23,318 nucleotides of DNA from JANNWF01 sp052390415 (GCA_052390415.1 JBQTGY010000136.1:1-23318); one strand, 5' to 3'. Shown: positions 7,524-16,229, counted from the stretch's first letter. Numbers and translations: made by a program. Notes: generated by a model not told the origin, from the letters alone.

Positions 7524-9904
7524 CGCCAAACCACGTCCCGCAAACCTGGCATCGCCGCCTGTGTTTGCTGGTCTGGCTGTGTGTGCTGGCAGCCACCGGT
7601 GCCTGGGTGAGCGAGGGCCTGCGCATCAGCGGCGATCTGCGCGAGTTTCTGCCTGCGCCACAGACCAGCAATCAGCGGCTGTTGATGCAACAGGCCGGGG
7701 AAGGGCCGGGCAGTCGACTACTGCTGTTGGCACTGGCAGGCGGGTCGCCAGATGACCTGGCCCAGCACTCGCGCGATCTGCGCGACATGTTGGCGCATGC
7801 GCCGGAACTGGTCTGGGTCAGCAACGGTGAGGAGGATCTGGACGCGGTTCCATTGGCGTTGCAGGACTACCGTTATCTGCTGTCGCCTGGTCCCGCCGAG
7901 GGCAGCCTGAGTGCCACCGGCTTGCGGCAGGCCTTGCAACAGCGCCTGCAGGATCTGGCCTCGCCTGCCGCCGCCGTGGTCGCACCGCTGATCGCTCGCG
8001 ACCCGACGATGGAAGCGCTGCGCCTGGTGGAAGCGTGGACACCTGCGCAGGAACCCGCACGCCACGACGGCGTATGGATGTCTGCCGACAGCCAATCCGC
8101 GCTGTTGCTGGTGCAGACGCGAGCGGCCGGATTTGATCCCACCGGGCAACAAGCCGCATTGGCGCGACTGCGCAACTCCCACGCCGAACTGCTGAGTGAC
8201 GCTGGCACTTCCAGCCCTGCGCCGACACTGGAAATCAGTGGCCCCGGCGCGTTCGCCGAACGTATGGCCGAACAGACCCGCGGCGAGGCTTCGACGTATG
8301 GCGGCATCGCCAGCCTGGCCATGTTGCTGCTGCTGGCGTTGGCCTATCGCAGCATCAGGCTGCCTTGGCTCGCCGCATTACCGTTGGCCAGCGGCGCGCT
8401 CGCCGGTCTTGCCGCCACCACGATTGTTTTTGGCGATGTGCACGGCATCACCTTGGCATTCGGTTTCACCTTGCTCGGTGTCGCGCAGGACTATCCGGTC
8501 CATCTGCTCAGCCATCGCCAGCCGCGCACGCTTACCCGCGACACCGCGCGCGCGATCTGGCCGACGCTCGCCGCAGGCGCAGGTTCCAGCTGCATCGCGT
8601 ATTTGATCTTCTTGTTTGCGGGCGTCAGTGCGTTACAGCAATTGGCCGTGTTCACGGTGGTTGGCCTCGCGACGGCCGCCTTGGCCACGCGCTACGGCAT
8701 GCCGCATGTGCTGGCCGATACCCGCTTTGACGTCGCCGAGCAGCGCTTGCCGAAGTTGATCCAGGCTCGCTTTCTGCAACGGCGATTGCCGCGCTGGCCA
8801 GCAGGAATTCTTGCCGCCGTGTGCGCCGCGGTGATCGTCTTCGGTGCTGCGCCGTGGTGGAACGACAACCTGGCCTCGTTGACGCCCGTTCCGGCCGATC
8901 TGCTGCAACGGGATGCGTTGCTTCGCGCCGAGTTGGGTGCCCCCGACGTGCGCCTGTTGCTGGTGCTGCGCGGCGCCGATGTCGAACAGGTACTGCAACG
9001 CAGCGAAGCGATCAGCGAAGAGTTGGACCACCTTGTTGCCACCCACGTCGTCGATGGCATCGACTATGCCGCGCGCTACCTGCCATCGGCGTCCACGCAA
9101 TTGGCGCGGCAAGCTCAGCTACCTGACGCCGCCACGCTGCAAAGCAACCTGCAGCAAGCCCTGATCGATCTGCCCTTCAAGCCGAACGCCTTCGACGGTT
9201 TCGTCGCCGCGGTGGCGCAAGCGCGTGACTTGCCAGCCCTTACACCGAGCGGCCTCGTCGACACCCCATTGGCCTTGCGCATCGAATCCTTGCTGCAAAC
9301 CGATGCCGCAGCCGAGCCCGCTGCCGACACGCTGGCCTTGTTCATGCTGAGCGGCATCCAAAAGCCGGAGGCGCTGGCCACATGGGCAGCAACACATGCC
9401 GACATGAATCTGGTCGACCTGAAAGAGACTGCGCAAGTATTGGCCGCCGAATGGCGCGTGCGTGTTCTGAATGCCGTCGCCGCCGCCGCCCTGTTGTTGT
9501 TGCTGTCGATGCGCTTCGCCCTGGGCAGCTGGCAACGTTGCTTCCGCGTGTTGTTGCCGGTCAGCCTCGGCACCGCCTGCGTGATCGCCGCATTGCACGC
9601 GCTGGCGATCCCGCTCACTCTGTTTCATCTCGTATCGCTGGTATTGGCGACCGGCATCGGCGTCGACTACGCCCTGTTTTTTGAACGCGCCGGCGACGAT
9701 GCGGTGGATCAGCGCCGTACCCTGCACGCGGTGGTGATCTGTTCCATCTCCACCCTGTTGGTGTTCGCCCTGTTGGCGCTATCGGAAATTCCGGTGCTAC
9801 GCGCGATCGGTTTGACCGTCGCCTTGAGCGTGGTGCCGCATGTGCTGTTGTCGGTGTGGTTGGCGACGACGCCGAGCAAGCCCGGTGCCGAGGCTTCTGC
9901 ATGA
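7520..9904 (+). CDS. MMPL/RND-family exporter of the APE cluster
   Basis: A 794-residue inner-membrane transporter with the two-fold RND/MMPL architecture. It has a first helix at about 12-30, then a periplasmic loop opening with SGDLREFLP (about 37-45). A helix bundle follows at about 257-420, containing GVAQDYPVHL near 320-329. After a second periplasmic domain comes a final bundle at about 650-790 with GIGVDYALFF near 713-722. The acidic residues in these paired motifs match proton-relay positions of the family. It probably exports or flips the completed pigment or its lipid conjugate, handing it to the LolA-like protein. Start ATG 7520 overlaps the LolA-like stop, and its own TGA overlaps the next ATG, so the whole operon appears translationally coupled. 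Confidence 0.9.
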   Translation: MTPNHVPQTWHRRLCLLVWLCVLAATGAWVSEGLRISGDLREFLPAPQTSNQRLLMQQAGEGPGSRLLLLALAGGSPDDLAQHSRDLRDMLAHAPELVWVSNGEEDLDAVPLALQDYRYLLSPGPAEGSLSATGLRQALQQRLQDLASPAAAVVAPLIARDPTMEALRLVEAWTPAQEPARHDGVWMSADSQSALLLVQTRAAGFDPTGQQAALARLRNSHAELLSDAGTSSPAPTLEISGPGAFAERMAEQTRGEASTYGGIASLAMLLLLALAYRSIRLPWLAALPLASGALAGLAATTIVFGDVHGITLAFGFTLLGVAQDYPVHLLSHRQPRTLTRDTARAIWPTLAAGAGSSCIAYLIFLFAGVSALQQLAVFTVVGLATAALATRYGMPHVLADTRFDVAEQRLPKLIQARFLQRRLPRWPAGILAAVCAAVIVFGAAPWWNDNLASLTPVPADLLQRDALLRAELGAPDVRLLLVLRGADVEQVLQRSEAISEELDHLVATHVVDGIDYAARYLPSASTQLARQAQLPDAATLQSNLQQALIDLPFKPNAFDGFVAAVAQARDLPALTPSGLVDTPLALRIESLLQTDAAAEPAADTLALFMLSGIQKPEALATWAATHADMNLVDLKETAQVLAAEWRVRVLNAVAAAALLLLLSMRFALGSWQRCFRVLLPVSLGTACVIAALHALAIPLTLFHLVSLVLATGIGVDYALFFERAGDDAVDQRRTLHAVVICSISTLLVFALLALSEIPVLRAIGLTVALSVVPHVLLSVWLATTPSKPGAEASA

Positions 9905-10356
9905 ATGCGCAGGGCGTCACCCGCGAACACATCCTGCAGCTGATCCCACACCAGTTCGGCATGTGTCTGCTGGATGCCGTGGCCAGTTGGGATGCGTCGC
10001 AGATTCACGCCACCACCCAGTCACATCAGTGCCTCGACAATCCGCTGCGCCGCGACGAGCAACTCAGCGCCTTGCACCTCTGCGAATACGGCGCCCAAGC
10101 CATGGCCGTACATGGCGGTTTGCTGGCAGCGGCAACCGGTGGTCGCGCCCGCCCCGGTTTGCTGGTGTCATTGCGCAATGTCGAATTGCACTGCACACGC
10201 TTGGACGATCTGCCACAGGCGCTGGATGTGTACGCACGAGCCTTGAGCGACAGTGGCAGCAGTTGGTTGTATGAGTTCTGGATCGAGCACGCTGGTGTCC
10301 GCATCGGTGCCGGGCGTGCCGCGGTGATGTTGCAAGCGCAGGAAGCAAACGCATGA
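9901..10356 (+). CDS. ApeP-like 3-hydroxyacyl-ACP dehydratase
   Basis: A 151-residue hotdog protein predicted to dehydrate 3-hydroxyacyl-ACP to trans-2-enoyl-ACP in each round of polyene extension. The segment LIPHQFGMCLLDAV contains a His17 equivalent to the FabZ catalytic histidine, and HLCEYGAQAMAVHGGLL contains Glu62 in the place of the catalytic acid. ApeP proteins in characterised APE systems work as a heterodimer with ApeI, and the two hotdog genes here are in the same operon. The start ATG 9901 overlaps the exporter stop (ATGA), and its own stop overlaps the ketoreductase start (ATGA at 10353-10356). Confidence 0.87.
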   Translation: MNAQGVTREHILQLIPHQFGMCLLDAVASWDASQIHATTQSHQCLDNPLRRDEQLSALHLCEYGAQAMAVHGGLLAAATGGRARPGLLVSLRNVELHCTRLDDLPQALDVYARALSDSGSSWLYEFWIEHAGVRIGAGRAAVMLQAQEANA

Positions 10357-11105
10357 GCACGATTGACGGCAGCGCGACCGCGAAAATCAGACGCGCCTTG
10401 GTCACCGGCGGCAGCGGCGATCTTGGCGGCGCAATCAGCCAGGCCTTGGCGCGTGCAGGCTGCTTCGTTTACGTGCACGCCAACAGCGGCATCGAACGCG
10501 CCGCACACCTCGTCAATGCGATACGCGCCGACGGTGGTCAGGCCGAGGCCGTGGCCTTTGATGTGGCCGATGCCGACGCCACCCGCGCCACCATCGACTC
10601 TGTTCTCACCGCCGGCCCAATCCAGATCATCATCAACAACGCCGGCATCCACGACGACGCACCGATGGCGGGCATGAGCCAGACTCAGTGGCGACGCGTG
10701 ATCGACGTCTCCCTGCACGGATTTTTCAACGTCACCCAGCCGCTGCTGCTGCCGATGGCGCGTACCCGCTGGGGCCGCATCATCAACGTCTCTTCGGTGG
10801 CTGCCGTGATTGGCAATCGCGGCCAGACCAACTACGCCGCTGCCAAGGCCGGCCTGCACGGCGCCAGCCTGTCGCTGGCCCGCGAAATGGCCAGCCGCAA
10901 CATCACGGTCAACGTGGTTGCTCCCGGCGTCATCGAAGGCAAGATGGCCGCCGACGCCTTCACCCCCGAACACATCAAAACCATCGTCCCCGCCGGCCGC
11001 GCCGGCCGACCCGAAGAAGTTGCTGCTCTGGTGGCGTTTCTGGCATCGGACGCGGCCAGCTATATCAGCGGGCAGATCATTGGAGTGAATGGGGGGATGG
11101 GGTAG
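10353..11105 (+). CDS. xanH: FabG-like 3-oxoacyl-ACP reductase (XanH/ApeQ type)
   Basis: A 250-residue short-chain dehydrogenase that would reduce the 3-oxoacyl-ACP made by the ketosynthase, using NADPH. All classical SDR elements are visible: TGGSGDLGGA cofactor loop (18-27), NNAG (95-98), catalytic Ser148 in NVSS, and YAAAK (Tyr161, Lys165). The C-terminal SGQIIGVNGGMG is typical of FabG. The N-terminal cofactor loop has Gly-Ser-Gly-Asp in place of the commoner Ser-Arg-Gly-Ile, as in APE-type FabG2 reductases. It overlaps the dehydratase gene by 4 bp and closes the tightly coupled part of the operon. The Xanthomonas pigment counterpart is the FabG-like XanH; a housekeeping fabG role is unlikely given the context. 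Confidence 0.9.
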   Translation: MSTIDGSATAKIRRALVTGGSGDLGGAISQALARAGCFVYVHANSGIERAAHLVNAIRADGGQAEAVAFDVADADATRATIDSVLTAGPIQIIINNAGIHDDAPMAGMSQTQWRRVIDVSLHGFFNVTQPLLLPMARTRWGRIINVSSVAAVIGNRGQTNYAAAKAGLHGASLSLAREMASRNITVNVVAPGVIEGKMAADAFTPEHIKTIVPAGRAGRPEEVAALVAFLASDAASYISGQIIGVNGGMG

Positions 11106-11202
11106 GCGTGCCGCGCCAACGCTTGCCCATTTCAACCTCCCACGTCACCATTCGCGGCCACTATTCGGCAGCTCAGTTCGGGCTGCTTGCTCAAGGAATC
11201 GC

Positions 11203-11712
11203 ATGAAAAATCTACTGGGAAGCATCGTCGTTGCATCGGCTTGTTTGTTTGCTGGCGCGGCAGTCGCGCAATCGGTGTCGATGCCGCGCTCGGTGCCGTA
11301 TGCGGAGGATGCACAGATCGCCAAGAAGGTGCGCAACGAGTGTGTGCTGCTCAACACTCAGCTGGCCGACTACACCAAGGAGTTTGGGCAGGAGTTCGGG
11401 GTTGAGGTGAGTCTGGTTGATGCCACCACGGCGGTGGATCCGGGTCGGGTGTTGGTGGTGGAAATCATGGACGCGGTGAGTTCGGGCAACGCCTTCATCG
11501 GTCATCAGAAGTTCTCGCGTATTCGCGGCGATCTGTTCGAGGACGGCGTACGGGTGGCCGGATTCAAGGCCGCGCGCAATTCCATGGGCGGTGCGTTTGG
11601 CGGCTACAAGGGATCGTGTTCGGTGCTGGGGCGGACCATGAAGGCGCTGGGCAAGGATGTGGCCTTGTGGTTGAAGTCGCCGGTGGATGAGGCTGAGCTG
11701 GGCGATTATTGA
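11203..11712 (+). CDS. Small secreted protein linked to the APE cluster, function unknown
   Basis: A 169-residue protein with a clear signal peptide (MKNLLGSIVVASACLFAGAA, cleavage expected after AVA near residue 22). There is no lipobox cysteine, so it should be soluble and periplasmic. The mature part has two cysteines (in NECVLLN and GSCSVLG), which could form a disulphide, and a strand-rich core, PGRVLVVEIMDAVSSGNAF. Homologues next to APE reductase genes are often mislabelled as an excinuclease ATPase subunit; no nucleotide-binding motif is present here. ATG 11203 has a good AAGGA at 11193-11197. It lies 97 bp after the reductase, the only real gap in the rightward operon, and converges with the flavoprotein gene 32 bp beyond. 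Confidence 0.8.
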   Translation: MKNLLGSIVVASACLFAGAAVAQSVSMPRSVPYAEDAQIAKKVRNECVLLNTQLADYTKEFGQEFGVEVSLVDATTAVDPGRVLVVEIMDAVSSGNAFIGHQKFSRIRGDLFEDGVRVAGFKAARNSMGGAFGGYKGSCSVLGRTMKALGKDVALWLKSPVDEAELGDY

Positions 11713-11744
11713 GCCCGGTTGCGATACGACGCCACAAATTCGGG

Positions 11745-13424
11745 TCAGGCGAACAGCTCGTCAGCCACGGTCACAGGCGGACGCCAGCTGTCTGGAATCA
11801 AGCGATCCGTATTCAACACCGTACACGGCGGACAGTGCGCTTCCACTGCCGCCGTATCGATGTGGGGATGCCTGCCCTTGGCCTCAGCGACCAACTCGGC
11901 TGCCAACCTCTGTAGCGTCACCCCATTGGCGCGGATGCGCTCGCGGAACCGGGTGTTGTCGGCGGGGTCTTGCAAGGCGCGATTGAGTTCGGCGAACCAG
12001 CCGATGCTGGCTTGATCGAGGAACACCGGCGCAGCTTCCGCTGCCTCCACCGCGCTGTTCTTGCGCGTCCAGTCGCCAAGCAGTGCCTGGGTGGCGACGT
12101 TCAATGCCATCGCCTGCGCCAATTCGGGCTTGAGTCGCGACATCGTCGGCAGGTCGGCGATGCGACCGGCGAAAAACAGCGGCGCCAGCACGCCCCAGTA
12201 GTAGGTGTAGTCCCACAACACCTTCAGCGGCATGACCTGCGCATCGCCGAAGATGTGGTACTGGCCGCGATACATGGAGAGCGTGCTCTCGTAAAAGCTG
12301 AAATAGAGCTGCTGGTACACGCCGGCATACGGCTGCCAGGCTTCGCTGGCCAGATCCTTGCTGATGAGCTGGGTGATGTAGGTATTGCTGATGGCGATGA
12401 AGTCGCTGCCGGGTGAATAGAACGGGTCGAGAAACACGCCGGCTTCGCCCGTAAGCGCCCAGCGGCGATCGGAAAACACCTGTTTGCAGCCGTAGCTGAA
12501 ATGGCGAAAGAAGGCGAAATCTTGAAGCTGATCGCGCATCGGCTCCAAAGCCTGCGCGAGTCGCGGCTGAAACGTGTGGAACCACTGCATCGCCAGCTCG
12601 AAGGTCTTCATGCCTTCCAGCGGATGGGTGGCGGCGTCGCAGACAATGCCGACCGAATGCGAGCCTGAAGCAAGCGGAATCAGCCAGGCCCAATAGCCAT
12701 CGCCGACCAGATGATTGGTCGAACGCCAACGCTCCGGCGGCGTGCAGCGATTCAGCCACGCGGCATCCGTCGACCAATCGTGCATGTCGATGTGGCTGCC
12801 AACCCGAAACCACACCGCGTTGGCGTGATGGCCGTTGTCTTGCGCCAGATCAAGCTGGCGCTTGAGCAACCCGGCGCGCCCGCTGGCATCGATGACCCAG
12901 CGCGCACGGGTTTCATGGCGTTGACCGGCGCTGTCTGGATCAGCACACACCCACTGCACGCGGTGCAATTCGTCTGTTTCGCTCAGGCTGACCTGTTTGA
13001 CGGTTGCTGCGCAGATCAGATCGATGCCGGCAGCGAGTACGCGCTCGCCCAGAAAATTCTCGAAGCGACCACGATCCAGTTGCCAGGCACCGGTTGCCAA
13101 TGCTCGGCTGGCACCCAGTTCCGGGCACCGGTCGACGTCGACACGACCTTCGGAAAAGAAGAAACGGAAGCCGAACTTGATGATCTGCTGCTGATCCAGG
13201 TGCTCGCGCAGACCCAGCACATCGGCAAAATAATGCGCGCCGATTTCGACCGTGGATTCGCCGACCTTGTGCGCGGCCTCGGGCACGGGATGCGCGCGCC
13301 GCTCCAACACGCCGATGCGCAGATTCGGGTGGGCCAGACGCAGTTGCAGTGCCAGCGTCAGTCCGGCCAAACCGCCGCCAAGAATCAGCACATCCTGTTG
13401 TTGCGCAGTCTGCAACATGCTCAC
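11745..13424 (-). CDS. Second FAD-dependent halogenase-like enzyme
   Basis: A 559-residue flavoprotein, considerably longer than the other one in this locus. Visible are GGGLAG (16-21), KVGEST (53-58), DASGR (179-183), the halogenase-type YWAWLIP (244-250), and GEAGVFLDPFYSPGSDF (326-342) for FAD binding. Tryptophan-halogenase-family proteins of this type occur in xanthomonadin and other APE loci and are candidates for halogenation of the pigment; hydroxylation is an alternative. The extra C-terminal 200 residues (aromatic-rich YESTLSMYRGQYHIFGD onward) have no motif I can name. Start GTG 13424 overlaps the glycosyltransferase stop by 4 bp; ATG 13418 is an alternative. It is last in the leftward ketosynthase operon. 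Confidence 0.85.
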   Translation of the reverse strand: MSMLQTAQQQDVLILGGGLAGLTLALQLRLAHPNLRIGVLERRAHPVPEAAHKVGESTVEIGAHYFADVLGLREHLDQQQIIKFGFRFFFSEGRVDVDRCPELGASRALATGAWQLDRGRFENFLGERVLAAGIDLICAATVKQVSLSETDELHRVQWVCADPDSAGQRHETRARWVIDASGRAGLLKRQLDLAQDNGHHANAVWFRVGSHIDMHDWSTDAAWLNRCTPPERWRSTNHLVGDGYWAWLIPLASGSHSVGIVCDAATHPLEGMKTFELAMQWFHTFQPRLAQALEPMRDQLQDFAFFRHFSYGCKQVFSDRRWALTGEAGVFLDPFYSPGSDFIAISNTYITQLISKDLASEAWQPYAGVYQQLYFSFYESTLSMYRGQYHIFGDAQVMPLKVLWDYTYYWGVLAPLFFAGRIADLPTMSRLKPELAQAMALNVATQALLGDWTRKNSAVEAAEAAPVFLDQASIGWFAELNRALQDPADNTRFRERIRANGVTLQRLAAELVAEAKGRHPHIDTAAVEAHCPPCTVLNTDRLIPDSWRPPVTVADELFA

Positions 13425-14221
13425 GTCGAATCCTTGCTGGTGATCGGCTCGCCCGCGCTAGGGGGATCAAATACCAGCGCGCGGCTGCGATGCGCTTCGA
13501 CATAACGCGGGATGACCCGCCCGAATGTCCACACCCGTCCGACCACGTGCGAGGTGATGCGATACAGATCGGTGAGCGGTCGGAAGTGACTGCGGCGAAA
13601 TTGTCCGGCCATGCCATCACCGGCATACCGCGATTCGATGGGCACCGCGACGCAGCGCGTGCCCAGCCGGCGCGCCGCTTGAATCAGGATATCGGCCTCG
13701 AACACAAAACCCTCGCCCGCGACATCCGCGATCTCACACACGGCGCGTGGGTAGTAACGCTGGCCGCTTTGCGTATCGGCAATGCGATAACCGGTCGCCC
13801 AGGCGATGCCCCAGTCACCGAACTCGTTGGCCAGACGGCGATGAATCGGCTGCTGCGCGCGTTTTTTAAGACGCGCGCCGACCACGATGTGTTGCGGATA
13901 CACCGTTGCGGCAGCCAGAAGGCGCGGGATGTCGGCGGCCAGATGTTGGCCATCACCATCCATGGTCAAAACCCCGTCGATGTCGAGGCTGAGTGCGGCG
14001 CGAAAGCCGGTGCGCAAACCTTCGCCTTTTCCTCTGCGCTGTGCATGCTGAATCAAGGTGATCGGCAAATCGGCGAGTTGCGCCACCGTGTCATCGGTGG
14101 AGCCATCATCGACCACGATGACGTGCCGAGCATGCAACAACGCGGCCTGCACCACTTCGCGAATGCGCAGCGCTTCGTTCAGGGCCGGGATCAGCACCGC
14201 AGTCCGATCAGACGCACTCAT
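13421..14221 (-). CDS. xanK: Family 2 glycosyltransferase (XanK-like)
   Basis: A 266-residue GT2-fold glycosyltransferase related to dolichyl-phosphate mannose synthase-like enzymes. The nucleotide-sugar motifs are clear: VVDDGSTDDT (36-45), TMDGDGQH (87-94) with the metal-binding DxD (Asp88, Asp90), and DTQSGQRYYP (149-158). It has no convincing membrane helix at its C-terminus, unlike many polyprenyl-phosphate glycosyltransferases. In Xanthomonas the cluster glycosyltransferase XanK is needed for pigment formation; here it probably adds a sugar to the pigment or its lipid anchor, though donor and acceptor are unknown. ATG 14221 overlaps the preceding stop (ATGA), so it is coupled to the ketosynthase-partner gene. 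Confidence 0.88.
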   Translation of the reverse strand: MSASDRTAVLIPALNEALRIREVVQAALLHARHVIVVDDGSTDDTVAQLADLPITLIQHAQRRGKGEGLRTGFRAALSLDIDGVLTMDGDGQHLAADIPRLLAAATVYPQHIVVGARLKKRAQQPIHRRLANEFGDWGIAWATGYRIADTQSGQRYYPRAVCEIADVAGEGFVFEADILIQAARRLGTRCVAVPIESRYAGDGMAGQFRRSHFRPLTDLYRITSHVVGRVWTFGRVIPRYVEAHRSRALVFDPPSAGEPITSKDST

Positions 14222-15030
14222 GGGCGTGGCTGGCCGGTGAAGCGCAGGGCCAAAGACAACTGTGGCCCGGCATCCAGCTCGCATTCCGGTTCGCCCAGCG
14301 CAAGCGCTTCAAGCAGCACCAAGGCGGGTGACATTGCGTTGTCCTTGAGCTGCGCAAAAAGACGAGCGTTCCGATGGGGAAACGCTGTGCAAGCGCGCAA
14401 TTCGGCATGCAGGCGCAGGCCCGGCTCGACCGGCTCATCACGCATCAATACCAAAGCCACACCCAACAAGCCTGTGCTGCGACTGACCGCAGCCAGCGGT
14501 CCCGCCGAGGGGCCATCACTGGCGACCAACAACACCGCGGGCGCACCCTCGGCGAGTTGCATCGCCGCTTCCAATAGCCCTTGGGCGAAGGTGGCCTCAT
14601 ACGCGGAAATGGCCGTTGCTGCCGCGTGACAGCCCACGCCTATCGTCCAGTAGCCGGCGGCGGCGTTGTGTACCGAGTTGTGGAACTTGGTCGGCGAGAT
14701 ATCGGTCGGCGACTGCGCCAAGGTCTGGCACATGAAGTCGGTGATGGTGAGATCGCCGTGCATGGATGCAAACACTGACGGCAGCACCTTGGGATCAGCA
14801 TCCGCGTCGATGCACGCGGCCTGCGCGACTTGCAAGGCGAGCAGCACGGTATCCGGCGCGCGTCGGCGTTCATTCGCTGGCAGCAAATCGGTACTCGGTC
14901 GCCGCGGCGCATCGGCCTGCGGCTCGGCTTCACCGCGAGCGACGGCGCGCATGGCCGCCCAACTCGGCATCCCGCTGGCCCACGCGCCCAGACCTGCGAT
15001 TCGCATCGTTGGCAACGCTTGCGCACTCAT
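14218..15030 (-). CDS. Half-length ketosynthase-like partner (chain-length factor, ApeC type)
   Basis: A 270-residue protein resembling only the N-terminal half of a beta-ketoacyl synthase (Ketoacyl-synt_2 type). It has HNSVHNAAAGYWTI (117-130), then GVGCHAAATAISAYE (131-145), which occupies the position of the nucleophile loop. The C-terminal thiolase half, with its two catalytic histidines, is absent, so it should not condense on its own. In APE systems ApeC-type proteins pair with the full ketosynthase and act as the chain-length factor; that role fits this gene, which directly follows the ketosynthase (ATGA overlap at 15030-15027). A cysteine (Cys134) is present in the loop; whether it aligns with the KS nucleophile needs an alignment. 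Confidence 0.82.
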   Translation of the reverse strand: MSAQALPTMRIAGLGAWASGMPSWAAMRAVARGEAEPQADAPRRPSTDLLPANERRRAPDTVLLALQVAQAACIDADADPKVLPSVFASMHGDLTITDFMCQTLAQSPTDISPTKFHNSVHNAAAGYWTIGVGCHAAATAISAYEATFAQGLLEAAMQLAEGAPAVLLVASDGPSAGPLAAVSRSTGLLGVALVLMRDEPVEPGLRLHAELRACTAFPHRNARLFAQLKDNAMSPALVLLEALALGEPECELDAGPQLSLALRFTGQPRP

Positions 15031-16211
15031 TGGAGATAGCCCGCGCTGGCAAACAGCAACGAACAATTGTTGCCGCCGAAGCCGAAGGAGTTGTTCATGC
15101 TGACCTGGACCGTGGTTTGCAGAGTTTCGCGCAACAGGTGCGGACCACAGACGGGATCCGGCGTATCGCAACCCAGCGTGCCGGGCAGCAAGCCGGTCAC
15201 CAACGCATCCATCGCGATCACCGATTCCACAATCCCGGCCGCGCCCAGGGTGTGGCCGGTCCAAGCTTTGGTTGAACTGGCGCGGGTCGTGGCGGGAAAC
15301 AGTGCGGCCACCGCGCCGGCCTCGATCTCGTCGTTTTTCGGTGTCGCCGTGCCGTGCAGGTTGATGTAGTCGACCGCCGTCGCCTCGCAACCCGCACGCG
15401 ACAGTGCCGCCTGCATCGACATCCGCGCACCCAAACCGTCCGGGTGTGGACTGGACATGTGGTGGGCATCCGAGGACTCGCCATACCCCAACAGGCGCGG
15501 GCCATCACCTTCGCGCTCGATGATCGCGTAACCGCCGGCCTCGCCCAAGGACAGGCCACAACGCGCCACATCGAACGGCTGACAGCGATTCGGCGCGACC
15601 AGCCCCAGCGCATTGAATCCGAACAGCACGCTGCCGCACAGCGTATCGACGCCACCGATCAGTGCTGCATCGACGATGCCGGAATGGATCATCCGCGCCG
15701 CCTGCGCAAACACCTTGGCGCTGGACGAACAGGCCGTGGCGACAGTCACACACGGGCCGCGCAAGCCGGTCGCTGCCTGCACAAAGCCACCGAGGGAATG
15801 GGGTGTGTGAACCAAGGCGCGGCGCGCATCGATTGCAAACTCACCGCTAGCGTCGAGCTGCGCGTAGGCCGCTTCGGTTTCACCGATGGCCGAGGTCGAC
15901 GTGCCCATCACGATGGCAATGCGGTGCGCGCTGTAACGACGCCGCAGGCCATCCAGCCGCAGCAGCAGATCGTCTTGCTGCAACGCCAGCCAGGCCAGCC
16001 GATTGTTGCGACATTCCCAGACCGCCAGAGCACTCGGTAACGGCAAGTCTTCCAGCCCATCGACGCGGCCAATCCAGGTCGTCAAGGGCGCCGTCGAAAA
16101 ATCGTTGCAGCGCAAACCCGAATGCCCGCCGCGCAACGCGGCGCGAAGAGAATCCAGACCGCGCCCGCAAGCGGTGGTGGCGGAGTAGGCAGTAACAGCA
16201 AGTGGCAGCAT
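15027..16211 (-). CDS. Beta-ketoacyl-ACP synthase (KAS II-like) of the APE synthase
   Basis: The only full-length ketosynthase in the window, 394 residues, expected to elongate the aryl-ACP starter with malonyl-ACP. The catalytic triad is intact: Cys161 in VATACSSSAK, His286 in NLHGTATPKNDE, and His320 in STKAWTGHTLGAAG, with Lys315 nearby and the C-terminal NNSFGFGGNN glycine loop (373-382). The frame is open back to 16355, but family proteins begin about where MLPLAVTAYSATT does, so ATG 16211 is used. It is the first gene of the leftward operon KS, partner, GT2, flavoprotein; all four overlap by 4 bp. Upstream lies a TATACT promoter and leader resembling that of the ACP operon. Confidence 0.92.
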   Translation of the reverse strand: MLPLAVTAYSATTACGRGLDSLRAALRGGHSGLRCNDFSTAPLTTWIGRVDGLEDLPLPSALAVWECRNNRLAWLALQQDDLLLRLDGLRRRYSAHRIAIVMGTSTSAIGETEAAYAQLDASGEFAIDARRALVHTPHSLGGFVQAATGLRGPCVTVATACSSSAKVFAQAARMIHSGIVDAALIGGVDTLCGSVLFGFNALGLVAPNRCQPFDVARCGLSLGEAGGYAIIEREGDGPRLLGYGESSDAHHMSSPHPDGLGARMSMQAALSRAGCEATAVDYINLHGTATPKNDEIEAGAVAALFPATTRASSTKAWTGHTLGAAGIVESVIAMDALVTGLLPGTLGCDTPDPVCGPHLLRETLQTTVQVSMNNSFGFGGNNCSLLFASAGYLQ

Positions 16212-16229
16212 GGTTTGAATCAGGGCAGG

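Noticed and set aside
11203..11712. Naming the small exported protein an excinuclease ATPase subunit
   Set aside because: It has a signal peptide and no Walker or ABC signature motif; the name seems to be a propagated label.
11884..12813. Minus-strand frame of 309 codons overlapping the second flavoprotein
   Set aside because: Out-of-frame shadow; the other frame carries the FAD and WxWxIP motifs.
15354..16040. Plus-strand frame of 228 codons opposite the ketosynthase
   Set aside because: Antisense to a ketosynthase with a complete catalytic triad; no recognisable domain or start context.
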